Origin: Trema orientale
Lineage: Eukaryota; Streptophyta; Magnoliopsida; Rosales; Cannabaceae
Assembly: GCA_002914845.1 (NCBI GenBank)
Contig: JXTC01000095.1
Coordinates: 852,277 to 916,276, forward strand
Length of the DNA stretch: 64,000 nt
Reading direction: 5' to 3'
Position 1 is the first letter of the stretch, and every line of letters starts with the position of its first letter. Of this stretch, positions 27,961-40,225 are shown piece after piece. A program made the translations under genes and the position numbers. The notes under the pieces were generated by a model. The model did not search any database. It had not been told where the DNA came from and was given only the letters and a program-made list of their open reading frames with translations.

Positions 27961-28250
27961 TCCCATGAGCTCATATCATCTCATTACGAACAGGGTAACT
28001 CGTACTACGTGTCTTAAGTACTCTCTGCCTGATACCTATCCCATAAAACTGGAAGGACAACTGTGTATCTATGCCTACCAAACCGGAGGGGCAACTGAAT
28101 GCCTACGTTTACCGAGTGGTGGTAATCAGAAGACCCTACGCGGATTTAGGGGGATTTGCTCTTTATTTATGGTATGAAGCGAGGTGGAGAGTTATTGCGA
28201 TACTTAGGGGTTCTTTTATTTGTGGGTGTTCCTCGACAAAGGTGATTAAT
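27960..28250. mobile_element. LTR fragment related to the 51.7-54.2 kb solo LTR
   Basis: The stretch CCAAACCGGAGGGGCAACTG through ACCCTACGCGG matches, in reverse complement, the segment near 52915-53020 of the solo LTR (CCAAACTTGGAGGGGCAATC through CCCCACGCGGG). Similarity is clear but diverged. No ends or coding were seen. Confidence 0.6.
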
Positions 28251-28589
28251 TCATTAGATGAATGTGTAAATTTGTGAAGTTCGAATCTTTCACCTCACTT
28301 TTTTTTTTCATTTTTTCTATAAAACGAATCAACTCTGATAAAACAAAGTACCCATATCATAGAATGACCCTATACAAAAGTTATAACTTATGTGACAAAT
28401 TCCAAACTCCATACTAATTTCCTTCCAAAAAAAAAGAAAAGAAAAAGACTCCATACTAATAACCTACCTTTATTAGTGTGTAAAGCAAGCACCACAAAAG
28501 TTGATTGGTCTTTTAGAAAGCAAGACATTGTAGCAAATGTGCCAAATGCTAGTACCATATAAAAAATTATCTACAAGGACCGATAATTT

Positions 28590-29090
28590 TTTATACGACC
28601 CGATGATATGACTCGAAAACAACACGAAACAAATAGGTCTAGGTGACCCGTTTAATTTTCGCGTCAATTTCGGGTTGACACGTGTAACACAAATAATAAA
28701 AGGTTGAGTTTTAGGTCAACCCATTTAACACGTTTAATTAAACGGGTCATTTTCATATCCTGTTGGCATGATAAAAATTAGATACATTTATTAATATTTT
28801 AGTATTTTAAATGCGATTTTGATTAATTATATATATAGTTGAATTAATTAGTATAATCATATTAAATTTGAGTAATCTTATCAATTTTAAATAACCGTGT
28901 CAAATATGTCATAATATGATACACATACATTTATTAAATACATATGTATTATTTGTATCATGTTCATGTTTAGATTTTTAACACACTTCTTAATCATATC
29001 ATGTTCAAGTTGAAGTGTTATCGTATCGTGTCGTAATTGTGTCGACCCGAACATGACATAATAACACGAATTCGAATTACCAGCCACAAT
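28590..29090. repeat. Dispersed-repeat-like sequence with GACCCGTTTAA motifs
   Basis: Multiple inverted and direct copies of ACCCGTTTAAT/AACGGGTCA, GTCGACCCGAAC and TAACACG occur across about 500 bp, including the palindromic ACACGTTTAATTAAACGGGT. The composition fits a non-coding plant transposon remnant. Class and ends were not determined. Confidence 0.4.
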
Positions 29091-29660
29091 CTACTACCAA
29101 ATGCAAAGGAAAAGAAAGTTCTGCCGCCTTAAAACCCTGAAAAAATAGTTTTTTTCGTGGTCATGAAACAATTGAACAATTATAATTCATGCATCTTAAA
29201 CAATCCGAATTACATTTTAATTTTTATAATGGGATATCCTAGACCTTTAATTTGTATATCCATCAGGCATCAAGTTTCCACCGATAAAAAATGTAATTGA
29301 ATAATCTTACCAAGATTGATGTCATGATTCTCGACATCACCAATTAACAGAACCGTCACAAGGTTTATGGACCATCTTTTCCCCCCACCCCAAAAAAAAA
29401 GGTTATCATCCATTTAAAGGATAATCTACAACACTTTGCCATTAAGCAACATCTTCCCCAAATCTTGCATTAGAAAGACCTTCATTTTGCAACATGAAAC
29501 TCTAATTAATTACCTTTCACGACCTTATAAAAATACATGCGCACTCGTATATTTTTAAGTATAAATATGTACATACATAACATTATGCAATGAATTAATC
29601 CTGATATTATTATCAAAAAAAAAAAAAAAAGAATTAATCCTGATATATGTGTATTAATTC

Positions 29661-30248
29661 TCACATAACGACACAAGCATTCGGGTTTTCGTCACTGAAG
29701 GCGGTCGTGTACTTGACCTCAATGGAGCTGGCACGTGCGAGAGGAGCCACCTCCGGTTCCGCCAGCACGTTCCGTACGTACCCGGGCGGAGCCTTCTTAT
29801 CGTACGCCTCGGGCGCGTACGGGTGCGGTACGACGTCGTAGGGAACGTACGGCCAGAACTCGGCCTTCTTGCCCGTCCGCTGCCTGACACGTGCCAGCAC
29901 CTTATTGGGCTCCACGTAACCGATCACCGTCAGCTTGCTCTGCTTGGGGTCCACCTCCACTTGCGTCACTCCTTTCATTCCTTCCACCGATTTCTTCACC
30001 CTCCTCACGCACCCTTCGCAGTCCATTTTCACTTTTATCTCCACCGTCTGAAAATTTTCAAAAGCAAATCGAATTTAAAAACAATTAAAAAAAAAAACAG
30101 TTTTTGGAAACTAATTCAAGAAACGACATTGATTTCTAGTGCGTTTTATTACGTACGTACGTACCTGTAGTTGCTTCAGTTTTCTGAGCTTTTTACTGCC
30201 ACCAAGAGAAAAGTCGCAGAGATCAGAGACATATTCAATAAAACCCAT
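29661..30248 (-). CDS. Heavy-metal-associated isoprenylated plant protein (HIPP)
   Basis: This is a small HMA-domain protein with a prenyl anchor; the family is linked to metal homeostasis and abiotic stress. Two exons (30248-30165 and 30047-29661), joined across a GTACGT...TTTTCAG intron, give 156 residues. The N-terminus is MGFIEYVSDLCDFSLGG followed by a basic patch (KKLRKLKQLQ). The HMA domain begins TVEIKVKMDCEGCVRRV, with the metal-binding Cys pair in MDCEGC. Then come WPYVPYDVVPHPYAPEAYDK and SDENPNACVVM, whose CVVM is a canonical CaaX farnesylation box. Length and these signatures fit the HIPP20-27 group, closest by eye to HIPP26-like proteins. GTG at 30044 is internal, not a start: the spliced exon 1 supplies the ATG. 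Confidence 0.94.
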
Positions 30249-30301
30249 CTCAGAAACGAAATCTAAAAACCGAGAAAATGACTTTGGAGAAGCTCGAAAG
30301 A

Positions 30302-30381
30302 GGTATATAGTGCCAAATAACAGAGGAGATGAACGTAAGATTAATGCTTGTTGGTGTGGCTTTTAGAGCGTGACACGTGTC
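30302..30381 (-). promoter_or_regulatory. HIPP promoter: TATA-like box and palindromic ABRE/G-box
   Basis: On the minus strand, CTATATAC at about 30303-30310 lies some 55 nt upstream of the ATG. The palindrome GACACGTGTC (30372-30381), an ABRE/G-box core, lies about 65 bp further upstream. A second one, CACACGTGTG, is at 30622-30631. ACGTG elements bind bZIP factors in ABA and stress responses. Function here is inferred from motif and position. Confidence 0.55.
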
Positions 30382-30399
30382 GGCGTATAGACGTGGAAG

Positions 30400-31006
30400 A
30401 GTGTAGAGGGTACACTTCAGCAGTTTGGAGTGGACTTTTGCTTTCGTAAATTTTTGGCCAGAGCGAGGTGATGTTAGTTTGGAGTTAAAAACTGAGGATT
30501 AGGGTGTTAATTATTGTAAATTGCTGACTAAAATTGAAAGCAGAATTCAAGTGAGTGAAGGGATTTTTATACGTGGTAAAGTGGAATCAGGCGGATTGTT
30601 CTAGTAATCACTAGGTTTGTCCACACGTGTGTGGGTTGGCGGGCGTGTATATGCGCCTGATTTATCAACTATATTATGTTGATCAAAGTAGACAATAGTC
30701 AATGCTAATTGATAATAAATATTAGAGAGCTGTTCAACAGCGCTGCAAAGAATTTTATTTAGAAGAATAAAGACAATACAACATCAAAAGTTCGAATTAA
30801 CTCTATATTCTATATCTTGACTACTACATATCAAAGTTGGAAACTTTTTTATGCTTGTAGCTGAGTTGTCGTTGTTGATATTTAGAGCTCTATAAAACAC
30901 AATAACTTCAAATTATTTGTAGGCTTCAAAATCTTCATTGCGCACTTTGAACAACATAAAGTGTTAGACGAAACCAGTTAGAGCATTTTAATACAAATGT
31001 TATAGC
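30400..31006. other. HIPP upstream intergenic DNA
   Basis: No gene was seen. The stretch contains the distal ACGTG palindrome noted with the promoter and otherwise AT-rich sequence. Confidence 0.4.
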
Positions 31007-31660
31007 ATCTCTAATACTACAGCTCATGCTAATGTTACATTTAGTATTTCTTTTTAGTGTTGTCCACAAAATATGTCTCTAATGGCATATATATTATACT
31101 TAACGTAATTTTTAGCACATGCTATATGATGTATTAAATATAATATAAAAAATAGCACGAGCTAAGTTTTAGTATGTGTTTAAATTTATAATATTGTTGT
31201 CATTAGGATATCTTTGAATTTATAGTATTATTATTATAGCGTGGGTTAAAATTTGTGATATTACGATTATTTTTAAGTCTAAAATATGCATGGATTTTAT
31301 AATGTAGCGAAAATTGATACATTTATATGTCTTTGGTTTTTTATTTTCTTTAAATTTTATTAACAATTCCATTCTCAATATATTTCTATAAATTCTATTC
31401 ACTACTTTGCTATTCACATATTTTATAAAATAAATAAAATTGTTTACACTTGGTGGAGAGTGGAGTTTTTATGATTAATACTTGGACGATAAAATAATAA
31501 GATTTTGTAGTAGAAAAAATATGTTTTGTAAATAAAAATAGTATTTAAATACAAAATAGAATTGTTTTATGATGCATGCATTTGAGTATAACCTAAAAAT
31601 TGTGTGCTAAATTTAAAATTAACATATCATTTTTAGCATGATTGCGTTGAAGACGGTCTT
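31007..31660. mobile_element. MITE-like element with GCATCTC/CAATGC ends, copy 1
   Basis: It begins TATAGCATCTCTAATACTAC and ends near TTTTTAGCATGATTGCGTTG. The same interior pieces (TTTAGTAT, GTGCTAAAT, TAGCATG) recur in the adjacent copy at about 31755-32370. It is non-coding; boundaries are approximate. Confidence 0.5.
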
Positions 31661-31754
31661 CTGTGTCATACTATGATACTAATATCGAACTTTAGCATTT
31701 CTAAAAAAAATTTAAAAAAAATTAAAGTATAGCATATAATAAAATTCAGCATGA

Positions 31755-32370
31755 GAGCATCTCCAATTGGCATGCTCTATGCCATACAAATATTATCTTT
31801 TAGTATTTGATTAAAAAATATTTTTCTAATAGTAAGCTCTATTCGGTATAATATTTAGTATGTGTTATTTATTGTGCCAAATATAGCACAGTATATAACA
31901 CATGTTAAATTTTTCCTACGTGATGTAATTTACAGTATTTTTCCTATTTTAAATATAAAACATTCATGCATTCAAAATATTGTCAGAATTCAATATATGT
32001 ATATATATTATTCTAAAAATTTTTTATTTACAAGTCTATGCTTACTAAATTACTATTAATTATAATAAATAGTAGAATAAAATTCTACTAACACTTTTTT
32101 CTATTAACAATTTTGTTCATTTACGTTGAATATGAGTAATTGCAAATTGGTATGTGAAGTTAGCTTTTATGATGAATAATTAGATGATAAAATAATAAGT
32201 GTTAGTAGTAAAAAGAAATAGTATATAAATAAATATAATGTTTAACATAAACAATAGCATTTCAAGCAGGCATTGGAGCAAAACTCAAAAATTCATGCTA
32301 AATTTTTGTATGTCATGCTAAATCTAACATTAGCACAGCACTTTATATCATAACGCATTGGAGATGGTAT
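31755..32370. mobile_element. MITE-like element with GCATCTC/CAATGC ends, copy 2
   Basis: Its ends are GAGAGCATCTCCAATTGGCA on the left and ACGCATTGGAGATGG on the right, which are inverted relative to each other. This is the familiar GAGCATCTCCAATGG terminus of many plant MITEs. Internally it is similar to copy 1. No target duplication was confirmed. Confidence 0.6.
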
Positions 32371-32929
32371 AATGTTTTTATACTGATTAGTAGTTAGATG
32401 AAATTACATTATAATAACAATAGTTAATGAGATGTTTCTAAGTTAAAAAATTATTTCATATACTATATACACTAAATGTAGATAAGCAGGTCATTGTCCA
32501 TCTTTTGTTTTTCCTACTTATACCCTTAGCCTTTTTTACGTTTTTCTTTTTGGATTTTAATATAATTAACTTATTGGTTTTAGAGGAGCATAATACTAGA
32601 CAATTGTACTTTTTTCCCCTTATATATCCTAAATCTTAAGATTAATTTCGTAGTTTTAAATTTTACACATATTCTTTGTACACTCTTAGACAGACATGTG
32701 TCTATACACTAATATGTATTAACCGATCAGTTCATTCCTTTTATTTTATTATTTTTTTAAAGAGAATTTGCACACTTTTTGTAAGCTTACAATAAAATAT
32801 ACAATTTTAGTAATGGCTTTGGAAAACCATGTCATAAATACCAGTTGTCAAGATTGTACAATTATGTTTGCTTCGGCCTTTAGCCAGTTTTTCTACGCAC
32901 CTGTTCATCTAATTTGAGGAAGTTAGACA

Positions 32930-33270
32930 TTATACGGTAATTTAGAAAAAAATTTAAAAAATAAGGTAGTTTAAAATTTTTAAGGTGCAGTACGATTTTT
33001 ATTAGATAAATATCATTTTCTAAAAATTATTTAGAAAAATATTATTTTTTAAAATAGTAACTAATTTCTGGTAACCAGTTTCTAGAAACTGGTAACTAGT
33101 AAATAAAAGTATTTATAATTGGTATATAACTGGTAACTAGTAATCAGTAACAAATTTCTAGAAACCGGTAACCAGTAACTATGTTTAAAAATAGTATTTT
33201 TTTAAATATTTTTTAAAAAATGATATTTTTCTAATAAAAACCGTATGAAAATTTGAAAAAAAGCTGAGTT
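32930..33270. mobile_element. Foldback element centred on CTGGTAACCAG-type repeats
   Basis: Left TACGATTTTTATTAGATAAA and right ATTTTTCTAATAAAAACCGT are inverted copies about 300 bp apart. The centre is a run of alternating TTTCTAGAAACTGGTAAC and ACTGGTAACTAGTAA palindromes, so the whole stretch can fold on itself. It is non-coding. Confidence 0.65.
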
Positions 33271-36039
33271 TCGTAATTTTGTAACTCTTTTTAGTTTTTT
33301 TATACGTAAAAGTGATAGAAATCCATCTAATTTAGCTTTCCGGTTCTATACCTTTATCTTTTTTCTCTCTCTTTTTAACCTATCAAATGCAACCGAGTAA
33401 TTTTAAACTTAGATGAGGGTTAGTTTCGTACTTTAACTTTATACTGAATTTTTTTTTTTCCTTTTTTGAAACTTGTTATCAATGTGCTTTGGCGATGGCC
33501 TAACCATCCTTTGCACAATTTTGGTGGCGGTGGCCATTCCTTTTCCTGCTTGCGGTGGCGGTGTTCCTTTTTTAACACTTTTAAGTTGCATGATATCTTT
33601 TTGAAAAATTAGAACTACAATGACAACTTATCTATGTACGTTATTATTTCTAGCGTTATTATGTCCCCCCTTTTTTTTCTTCAAATTAAATTATAACTAT
33701 GCTTAGGATTAATGGAACACTTTCTTTTTTCGAGGAAAACTAATGGAACACTTCATATTATTACTACATAAATTGTTATACTTTCCTTTTTGAGAGTTTG
33801 TATATTATATGAGTATATAGATCATATATAATATCCTGTTATCAGGCAAATTTTTATATAAATAAGTTCTACGATAACTACTTATCAATTATCTCAAGTA
33901 CTGATAGCATTATGGGAATTCTTTTGTTTGTCTTTAAGACTTAGCTTGAAGTGTTTTAGGCATTCTAGCTTTATTTAGCACAGAATCTATTTTATTTTGT
34001 TTATGAAGCAATAATTGACCAAACTAACTAGCATTAATAAATTAACCCAAAAATGGTCATGTTGCAAAGATTGCTATATTCGTGCTAAGGATGTCTGAGG
34101 TTTTATGATCCAACTTCCTTGTTGGAAACTTAAATAATCTACATCCCAGTTGATTGATTTGTAAAATGAACTTTCTAAGCTCATGATCTGTATTATGAAA
34201 TGGACAAATATCTGTAAATTTTGGATTTTGTAAATATATTACATATTTGACTATTAACTTAGCTAAAGAAGTTACATGTGCACCGCAAATCACTTTGATA
34301 TATTATTCAGAATGGTTCTAAATTTACTTTTCTTTCAGTCACGGTAAGTAAGAGATTTTTTTTTGTGTTATCTTTTTTTTCCCTTAATTTTAGAATTAGC
34401 GAATATAACTTATTTGTAAATGGTAGTTTGATATTTTGATATAATAAGCACTGCACATGCCAACCTTTACTAGTAATAACAAAAGAGTACATCTTTCAGC
34501 ATACTCGGCGAAATTATAGCAAGTAAATTTAATTTTAGGTGTTCAAATAAACTAGACATTGTTCGAAGAGACGAAACCGAGTAAAATAGAAAAGCTCAAA
34601 AATAGTGAAACAGGGGAAAACAGATCAAACAGAGGAGGATGGAAAACAGATCAAACAGAGGAGAATGGAAAAGAAAGAGATACAGATGCACAATCCTATG
34701 TTAGATCTGTTTTTCAGATATGGCCGAATTAAATAATTTAATTAATTATTTAATTATGTTGTAATACGAAAGATAGTTGTTGTAAAAATGAAAAAATAAA
34801 AATGACACACAGAAATTTTATTTGGTTCAGTTATCTCCCAATAACCTATATCCAAGGGGTCACATCTAGATAACAAATACTATTAGTAAAATCTAAAATG
34901 AATACAAACACTAATTTGATTTACACAATAAAAAGACTCTCTTTTTCTATTGTCGTAATATGGATGTATTCCTTCACCAACGTTTCTAGCGAGCAGTGCT
35001 CATCTTATGTTGATTTTGTTTTTCTGAAATCCCTTCAGGTATTTAAAGTAGTCGATCTTCTCCCGAAGATTTTATATTCGTCCTCCCAATGAACACTAAT
35101 AATCTTAATCTTAGTAGCATCTACTCCATTAAGAATAGCATCTAAGTCGATTTCAACCGTAATAATCTTAATCTTAGTAGCATCTACTCTATTAATAAAC
35201 ATCGCCGAACCGTTGAAATCGACTTAGAAAATCTATTAGTTGAACTACTTAGCAGATAACGGTTGATGGTTGATGAGAGTTCAGTATTTATTTTAACTAT
35301 GGTTTTTTCTCAGCAAGTTGCCCTCAGTATCTGTAGGCTTGGGAAAAAACAAGAATTAAAAAAAAAAAAAGAATAAAGCAAGGTAGATCACTCTTTAATT
35401 TTTAATTTCTTATTTATTTTATTTTATTTTATATTTTTTGCTGGAAGGCAGTTCATTCTTTAGTTTCATCCTGTTGAAATTTTTATGTACTAATGTTACC
35501 GCCATCATCGTAATTGACCAATAAATAACTACGTCCAAGATCCAAGTTTCAGTAGCTGAGGCAAGAACTTCGAAAGTTAATACATAATTTATTTTTTAAT
35601 GTTAAGATATCTTCACTTATTAAATAAGAAGGCATATCTATAAGTAACTATGTATATAACCACAGAACAATGTCATGAGCCACCTAGCTAAGGTCTTAAA
35701 CACTACATACTAATAAATGCATGCAATCTACCATAGAACTTAAGAAAATGCTAAAAAGCACCCATAGCGTTTGCACCAGAACTATTAAAAGCGGGTCTTG
35801 TACCTCTAAATTTAACATGAGTTCCATGTCTTTATTAGTTGTAGTGCTAAGTAACACATTGAGTCGCTTCCAAGCACTATTTCATAATTCATAAGTAGAT
35901 CATACACTTCTATTGATTATGGTAATTAGCAACATCATATATCTATATTTACATGCTTATAATTCAAAATAAAACTCCATCTCTTAGCAGAAAATTAATC
36001 ATGCTTTTTTAGCCATTTTGCAATGTCAAAAGTCAATTG
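33270..36039. other. AT-rich intergenic DNA with small repeats and possible LTR debris
   Basis: No gene was recognised. A 27-bp direct repeat (GGAAAACAGATCAAACAGAG) occurs near 34615-34670. At about 34800-34870, ACACAGAAATTTTATTTGGT and the following bases resemble the R/U5 part of a Copia LTR. At 35097-35230 there are 36-bp direct repeats offset by 63 bp, plus an inverted pair (TAAGTCGATTTCAAC and GTTGAAATCGACTTA). Confidence 0.4.
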
Positions 36040-36521
36040 TGTTAGATGATACTAGGATTGCAAATAAACCAAATAGAAACCCTAAATCATTCATGCTAAA
36101 TTGATAGGTTAGGGTCTGTTGAATATACCTGAGTCTAATCTGTAGAGAATTAGAGATGGAGAGACTGAAGGCAAAAGCGTGAACAAGAGATGACACTAGA
36201 GGGTTTGATCTTCTGCAGCCTAAACTCTAATATCACTCAGATGGAGTTCTCTGTAACTGATGGTGGGTTACAAAGAATCGAACGTATGTAAAATTTTAGC
36301 TGCAGGGACCATAACCCTAATAGGTTCTTTAGATAGTCCCGGATGAGTATCCATCAAACCCAACTGTGTTACTAATATGGTATCCATAGTGGTATCTATA
36401 CCCAGTTGGATATTCTGACCCAGTCTTAATTAAATCACCTATTAGGTCCTTATGAAATAATATAGCCCAATACAATTGAATTATATATGTAGCCCAACAT
36501 AGGAAATATAATTTCCTAACA
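36040..36521 (-). repeat. Copia 3' LTR (left)
   Basis: This 482-bp LTR starts TGTTAGATGATACTAGG and ends TTTCCTAACA. The TG...CA termini match the right-hand LTR. Confidence 0.95.
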
Positions 36522-36533
36522 ATCTCCCACTCG
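36522..36533 (-). other. Copia polypurine tract
   Basis: Read on the minus strand, GAGTGGGAGAT directly abuts the LTR. This is the typical plus-strand primer of plant Copia elements. Confidence 0.85.
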
Positions 36534-37033
36534 GGTCACATATGTACCGTACACAATTGTATTGCAAACTGAAGTATGGCCATGAAATTGCCATATTATT
36601 CCCGAATATCCCCGAAGTTGCAATCTCGTCTATCAGACATATCAGCATAAAACCAAAGCACTCGTCGTTGTATTTATTTGGATGGCAACTAGAACCCTCA
36701 ATGATCACTGTACTAATACACCCGAATGACACAGATCGAGTATGGAATGTAGCATGAAAATTACATGCAATTTGATTTACCGTGCCTATTTCCAATTAGT
36801 CCTCCTTAAACTTTATTGAGATCGACCTTAGTCTTTCTCCTTTAGTGCATTACCGCAAACCTTATTGTTTACCATAATAGGAAAGTAAGAATATATGAAA
36901 TACAACATATAATATATAATAAACAGAGTCTATAATGAAAAACCATCATCAATAACTAAAGTACTGCAGTATACAAACATAAACAAGTGTCACACAATAA
37001 GCATCTAAACCAAATTATAAACTCCCACTAAAA

Positions 37034-37420
37034 TTATACACCATCCAAAAATACAACACCCATATGAGCAGTGTGCTCGTGAAAGATCTTAGGTGGTAAA
37101 TCTTTAGTGAGCAGATCCGCTATCATAAAATTTGTACCGATATACTCAATTGACACTAAGCGACTCTGAACTCTTTCTCTAATAGCTAGGAACTTAATAT
37201 CAATGTGCTTTGACTTTGATGAGCTCCCATTGCTGTTGGAATATAAGATTACCCAGTTATTATTATAATAAAGTTTCAATGGCCTCTCAATGCCATTTAC
37301 TACACCCATCCCAGTGACAAAGTTACGCAGCCATATTTCCTGATTGGATGCCTCATAACAAGCTATGAATTTTGCCTCCATAGTGGAAGTAGCTACGAGT
37401 ATCTGCTTGGCACTCTTCAA
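37034..37420 (-). pseudogene. Copia RNase H fragment
   Basis: An open stretch of 128 codons carries Copia RNase H signatures: STMEAKFIACYEASNQEIWL, SKSKHIDIKF and IADLLTKDLPP. Stops separate it from the reverse-transcriptase frame upstream, so no intact polyprotein can be read. It derives from the retroelement enzyme that degrades the RNA strand during reverse transcription. Confidence 0.9.
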
Positions 37421-37756
37421 AGAAATAGCTCCTCCAACTAAAAGAAAGACATAGCCAGATATGGATCTCTTATTGTCTAGACATCTCGCAAAATCAGAGT
37501 CGGAGTACCCAATGATCTCTAGAATGTCCGATCTCTGATAAGTGAGTATGTATTGTTTTATTCTCTATAAGTACCTCATAACCCTCTTTGCTGTCTTCCA
37601 ATGATCCACTCCAGGGTTACTCATATATCCGTCCAACATGCTAACTATGAACGCAAGATCTGGATGCGTACATACTTGAGCATACATTAGACTCCCTATA
37701 GCCGAAGTATAAGGAAACTGTTACATGGCTTCTTTGTCGATATCATTCTTGGGGCT

Positions 37757-38317
37757 TTAATTGAGGCTAAATTTATCTCCTTTAGACACTGGAGTGTCTA
37801 TTAGTGCACATTTATCTATACCAAACCTACTAAGTACTCTCTCGATATAGCTCTTGTGTGATAACCCAAGAATACTCTGAGAGCGATCTCGGTGTATCTG
37901 TATACTTAATACAAAAAAGGCAACTCCAAGATCTTTTATTTCGAAATCCTTTGCAAAAAATCTCTTGGTATTATGCAGTAAGCCTATATCACTACTTGTC
38001 AGTAGTATGTCATCAATATAAAATACCAGGAATATAAACTTACTCCCACTGAACTTATGGTATACACAATCATCAATAGGATTCACCTTAAAACTGAACG
38101 AGAGAATTACCTCATGAAATTTGTGATACCATTGATGGGAAGCTTGCTTGAGACCATAGATGGACTTCTTGGATTTGTAGATCATAGACTTTGGATCTCC
38201 CGACACAAAGTTTTCTGGCAGCACCATATAAATTGTTTCACCAATGTCTCCATTGAGAAACACTGTCTTAACATCCATCTGATGAAGCTCAAGATCATAA
38301 TGAGCCACAAGTGCCAT
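37757..38317 (-). pseudogene. Copia reverse transcriptase fragment
   Basis: An open stretch of 186 codons holds RT motifs: LHQMDVKTVFLNGD, the KSIYGLKQA box, and FYIDDILL, where plant Copia usually has YVDD in the catalytic site. A frameshift near 38317-38390 separates it from the upstream RT N-terminus, which is readable in another frame. It is non-functional as it stands. Confidence 0.9.
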
Positions 38318-38389
38318 AATAACTCTAAAGGAGTCCTTCGAAGCAACCGGAGAGAAGGTCTCTTTAAAATCAATGCCTTCCTTCTAAGT

Positions 38390-39580
38390 GAAGTCTTTAG
38401 CAACAAGACGTGCCTTATACCTCTCAACATTGTCTTTCGAATCCCTTTTGGTCTTAAATATCCATTTGCAACTAATGGGCTTCGAACCTTCAAGCAATTT
38501 GACGAGATCTCAAACATCATTATCTCTCATAGGCTTCATCTCCTGATTCATGGTATCGATCCACTTTTGAGAATTAGAACTTTATTTGACTTGTGTGAAG
38601 TTGATTTGATCATCTTCTACTATCCTAATGTCAAACTCATGTTCTTGAAGATATACGACATTTCATTCGGAATCACACTTCTCATTTCTCTAGTGGACCT
38701 CCTTAAAGGCACTAGTTCTTGAGGTTGTTGAGTTTGCTTTACAGGAGTATTTACCTCAACTAGGATAGGAACCTCCTGAACATTGTCTTGAACTGGAGCG
38801 ATTGCATCTTGAATAATGATATTATTAGGAACAGGATCCTGAGTGTTCTGACCATTGCTAATAGCAACTGTAGGAAGAGAAACGAATTCCTCTTCAAAAA
38901 TAATGTCTCTAACTTTATCTTCCCTCCTAAACTCAATATCCTCAAAAAATTTGGCATTTACTATCTCAAAGAAAGACTTTAATGTGGGATCATAAAACTT
39001 ATAGCCTTTGGATCTTTCAGAATATCCTACAAAGTAGCAGCTTACTATTCTTGAATCCAGTTTCTTTTCATTTGGCCTGTAAGGCCTTGCCTCAATTGGA
39101 TAACCCTAAATATGCAAATGAAAGCCCAGTCTAGAGTTCATAAAGGGTTTTTGCTACTGCTTTGCTAAAAACTCTGTTAAGGATATATGCCGCAGTTTTG
39201 AATGCGTCTTTCCATAGTAATTCTGATAAGGTGGAATAACTGATCATACTCCTTATCATATCCTTTAGTGTCCGATTGCGTCATTTAGCAACACCATTCA
39301 TGCTAAATTTCCCAGGCATAGTGTATTGCGGAACGATGCTGCACTCTTCTAAATACTTAGCAAAGGGCTCTGAACGTTGCTCACCTGATCCGTTATACCG
39401 ACCGTAGTATTCACCATCACGATCAGATTTAACAGCCTTAATTTTCTTATAAAGCTGATTTTCAACCTCAGCTTTATAAGCATTAAATATGTGCAGTGAT
39501 TGTGACTTCTCATAAATTAAGTATATGTACCCATAGTGAGAATAATCGTCTATGAACGTGATAAAATACTGTTGTCCATT
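38390..39580 (-). pseudogene. Copia integrase and linker region, frame-broken
   Basis: Minus-strand translation gives scattered integrase-like and post-integrase segments in changing frames between the preintegrase fragment and RT. No continuous ORF above 65 codons spans it. Confidence 0.6.
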
Positions 39581-39859
39581 CTAAGAAGCCGTAAGGAATG
39601 GGCTACAGATATCCATATGTATCAGTTCTAAGACGCTAGAGCTCCTATTAGTACCTAATTTCCTAACGTTTGTCTGTTTCCCCTTTATACATTCAATGCA
39701 GACTTTAATAAAGTCTGCCAAATTAAGGGGACCAAGGATCCTATCAGACACAAGACGTTCAATTCTTTGTTTTGAAATGTGTCCTAAGCGCCCGTGCCAC
39801 AGCATCGATGAGTCCTCATTGGTTAATTTTTGTTTTGTACCTCTTGAATTAACATGCAA
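39581..39859 (-). pseudogene. Copia GAG-preintegrase domain fragment
   Basis: It contains the conserved LWHGRLGHISKQRIERL and CIECIKGKQT, the His/Cys zinc-binding preintegrase module, then the integrase entry LELIHMDICSPF. A stop follows at 39581. Confidence 0.9.
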
Positions 39860-39877
39860 AGTTTCATTAATGGAGGG

Positions 39878-40225
39878 TTAGGTATTTAATATATATAAGT
39901 TATCATTAAGAAAGCTGATACCAACAATAATTGAATCACGCATAAGACTAAATAAATTATTTCTGAAAGAATAAGTGAATCCAAATTTGTCCAATACAGA
40001 AATAAAAACCAAATTCCACTTTAAAGACGGTAAAGAGCGTTTCATGATCATGATACTTATATGATTGGACTTTTCCCAAAGCTCAAAGTTCCTTTTATTC
40101 TCAGTGGAACTTTCTTCTGTAAGAGCAGTGGGTTGGTCCTTTCTGAGTGCCAGGTCAAGATCCATACAACCTAATACAATCATGATATTCACTTTCCAGG
40201 TTTTAAAGTTTGTGCCCGTAAGCAC
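39878..40225 (-). pseudogene. Copia gag N-terminus fused to post-protease sequence
   Basis: LTGTNFKTWKVNIMIVLGCM and DLDLALRKDQP are typical Copia gag starts. After IMIMKRSLP the frame passes straight into sequence typical of the segment just before the preintegrase domain (FISVLDKFGFTYSF). Zinc knuckle and protease are absent, which marks an internal deletion. Confidence 0.85.

Noticed and set aside
29654-30170. ORFs antisense to or out of frame with the HIPP gene
   Set aside because: They overlap the HIPP exons in the wrong frame. The HMA and CaaX motifs fix the real frame.
38057-38722. 221-codon plus-strand ORF
   Set aside because: It is the antisense shadow of the Copia reverse-transcriptase region.
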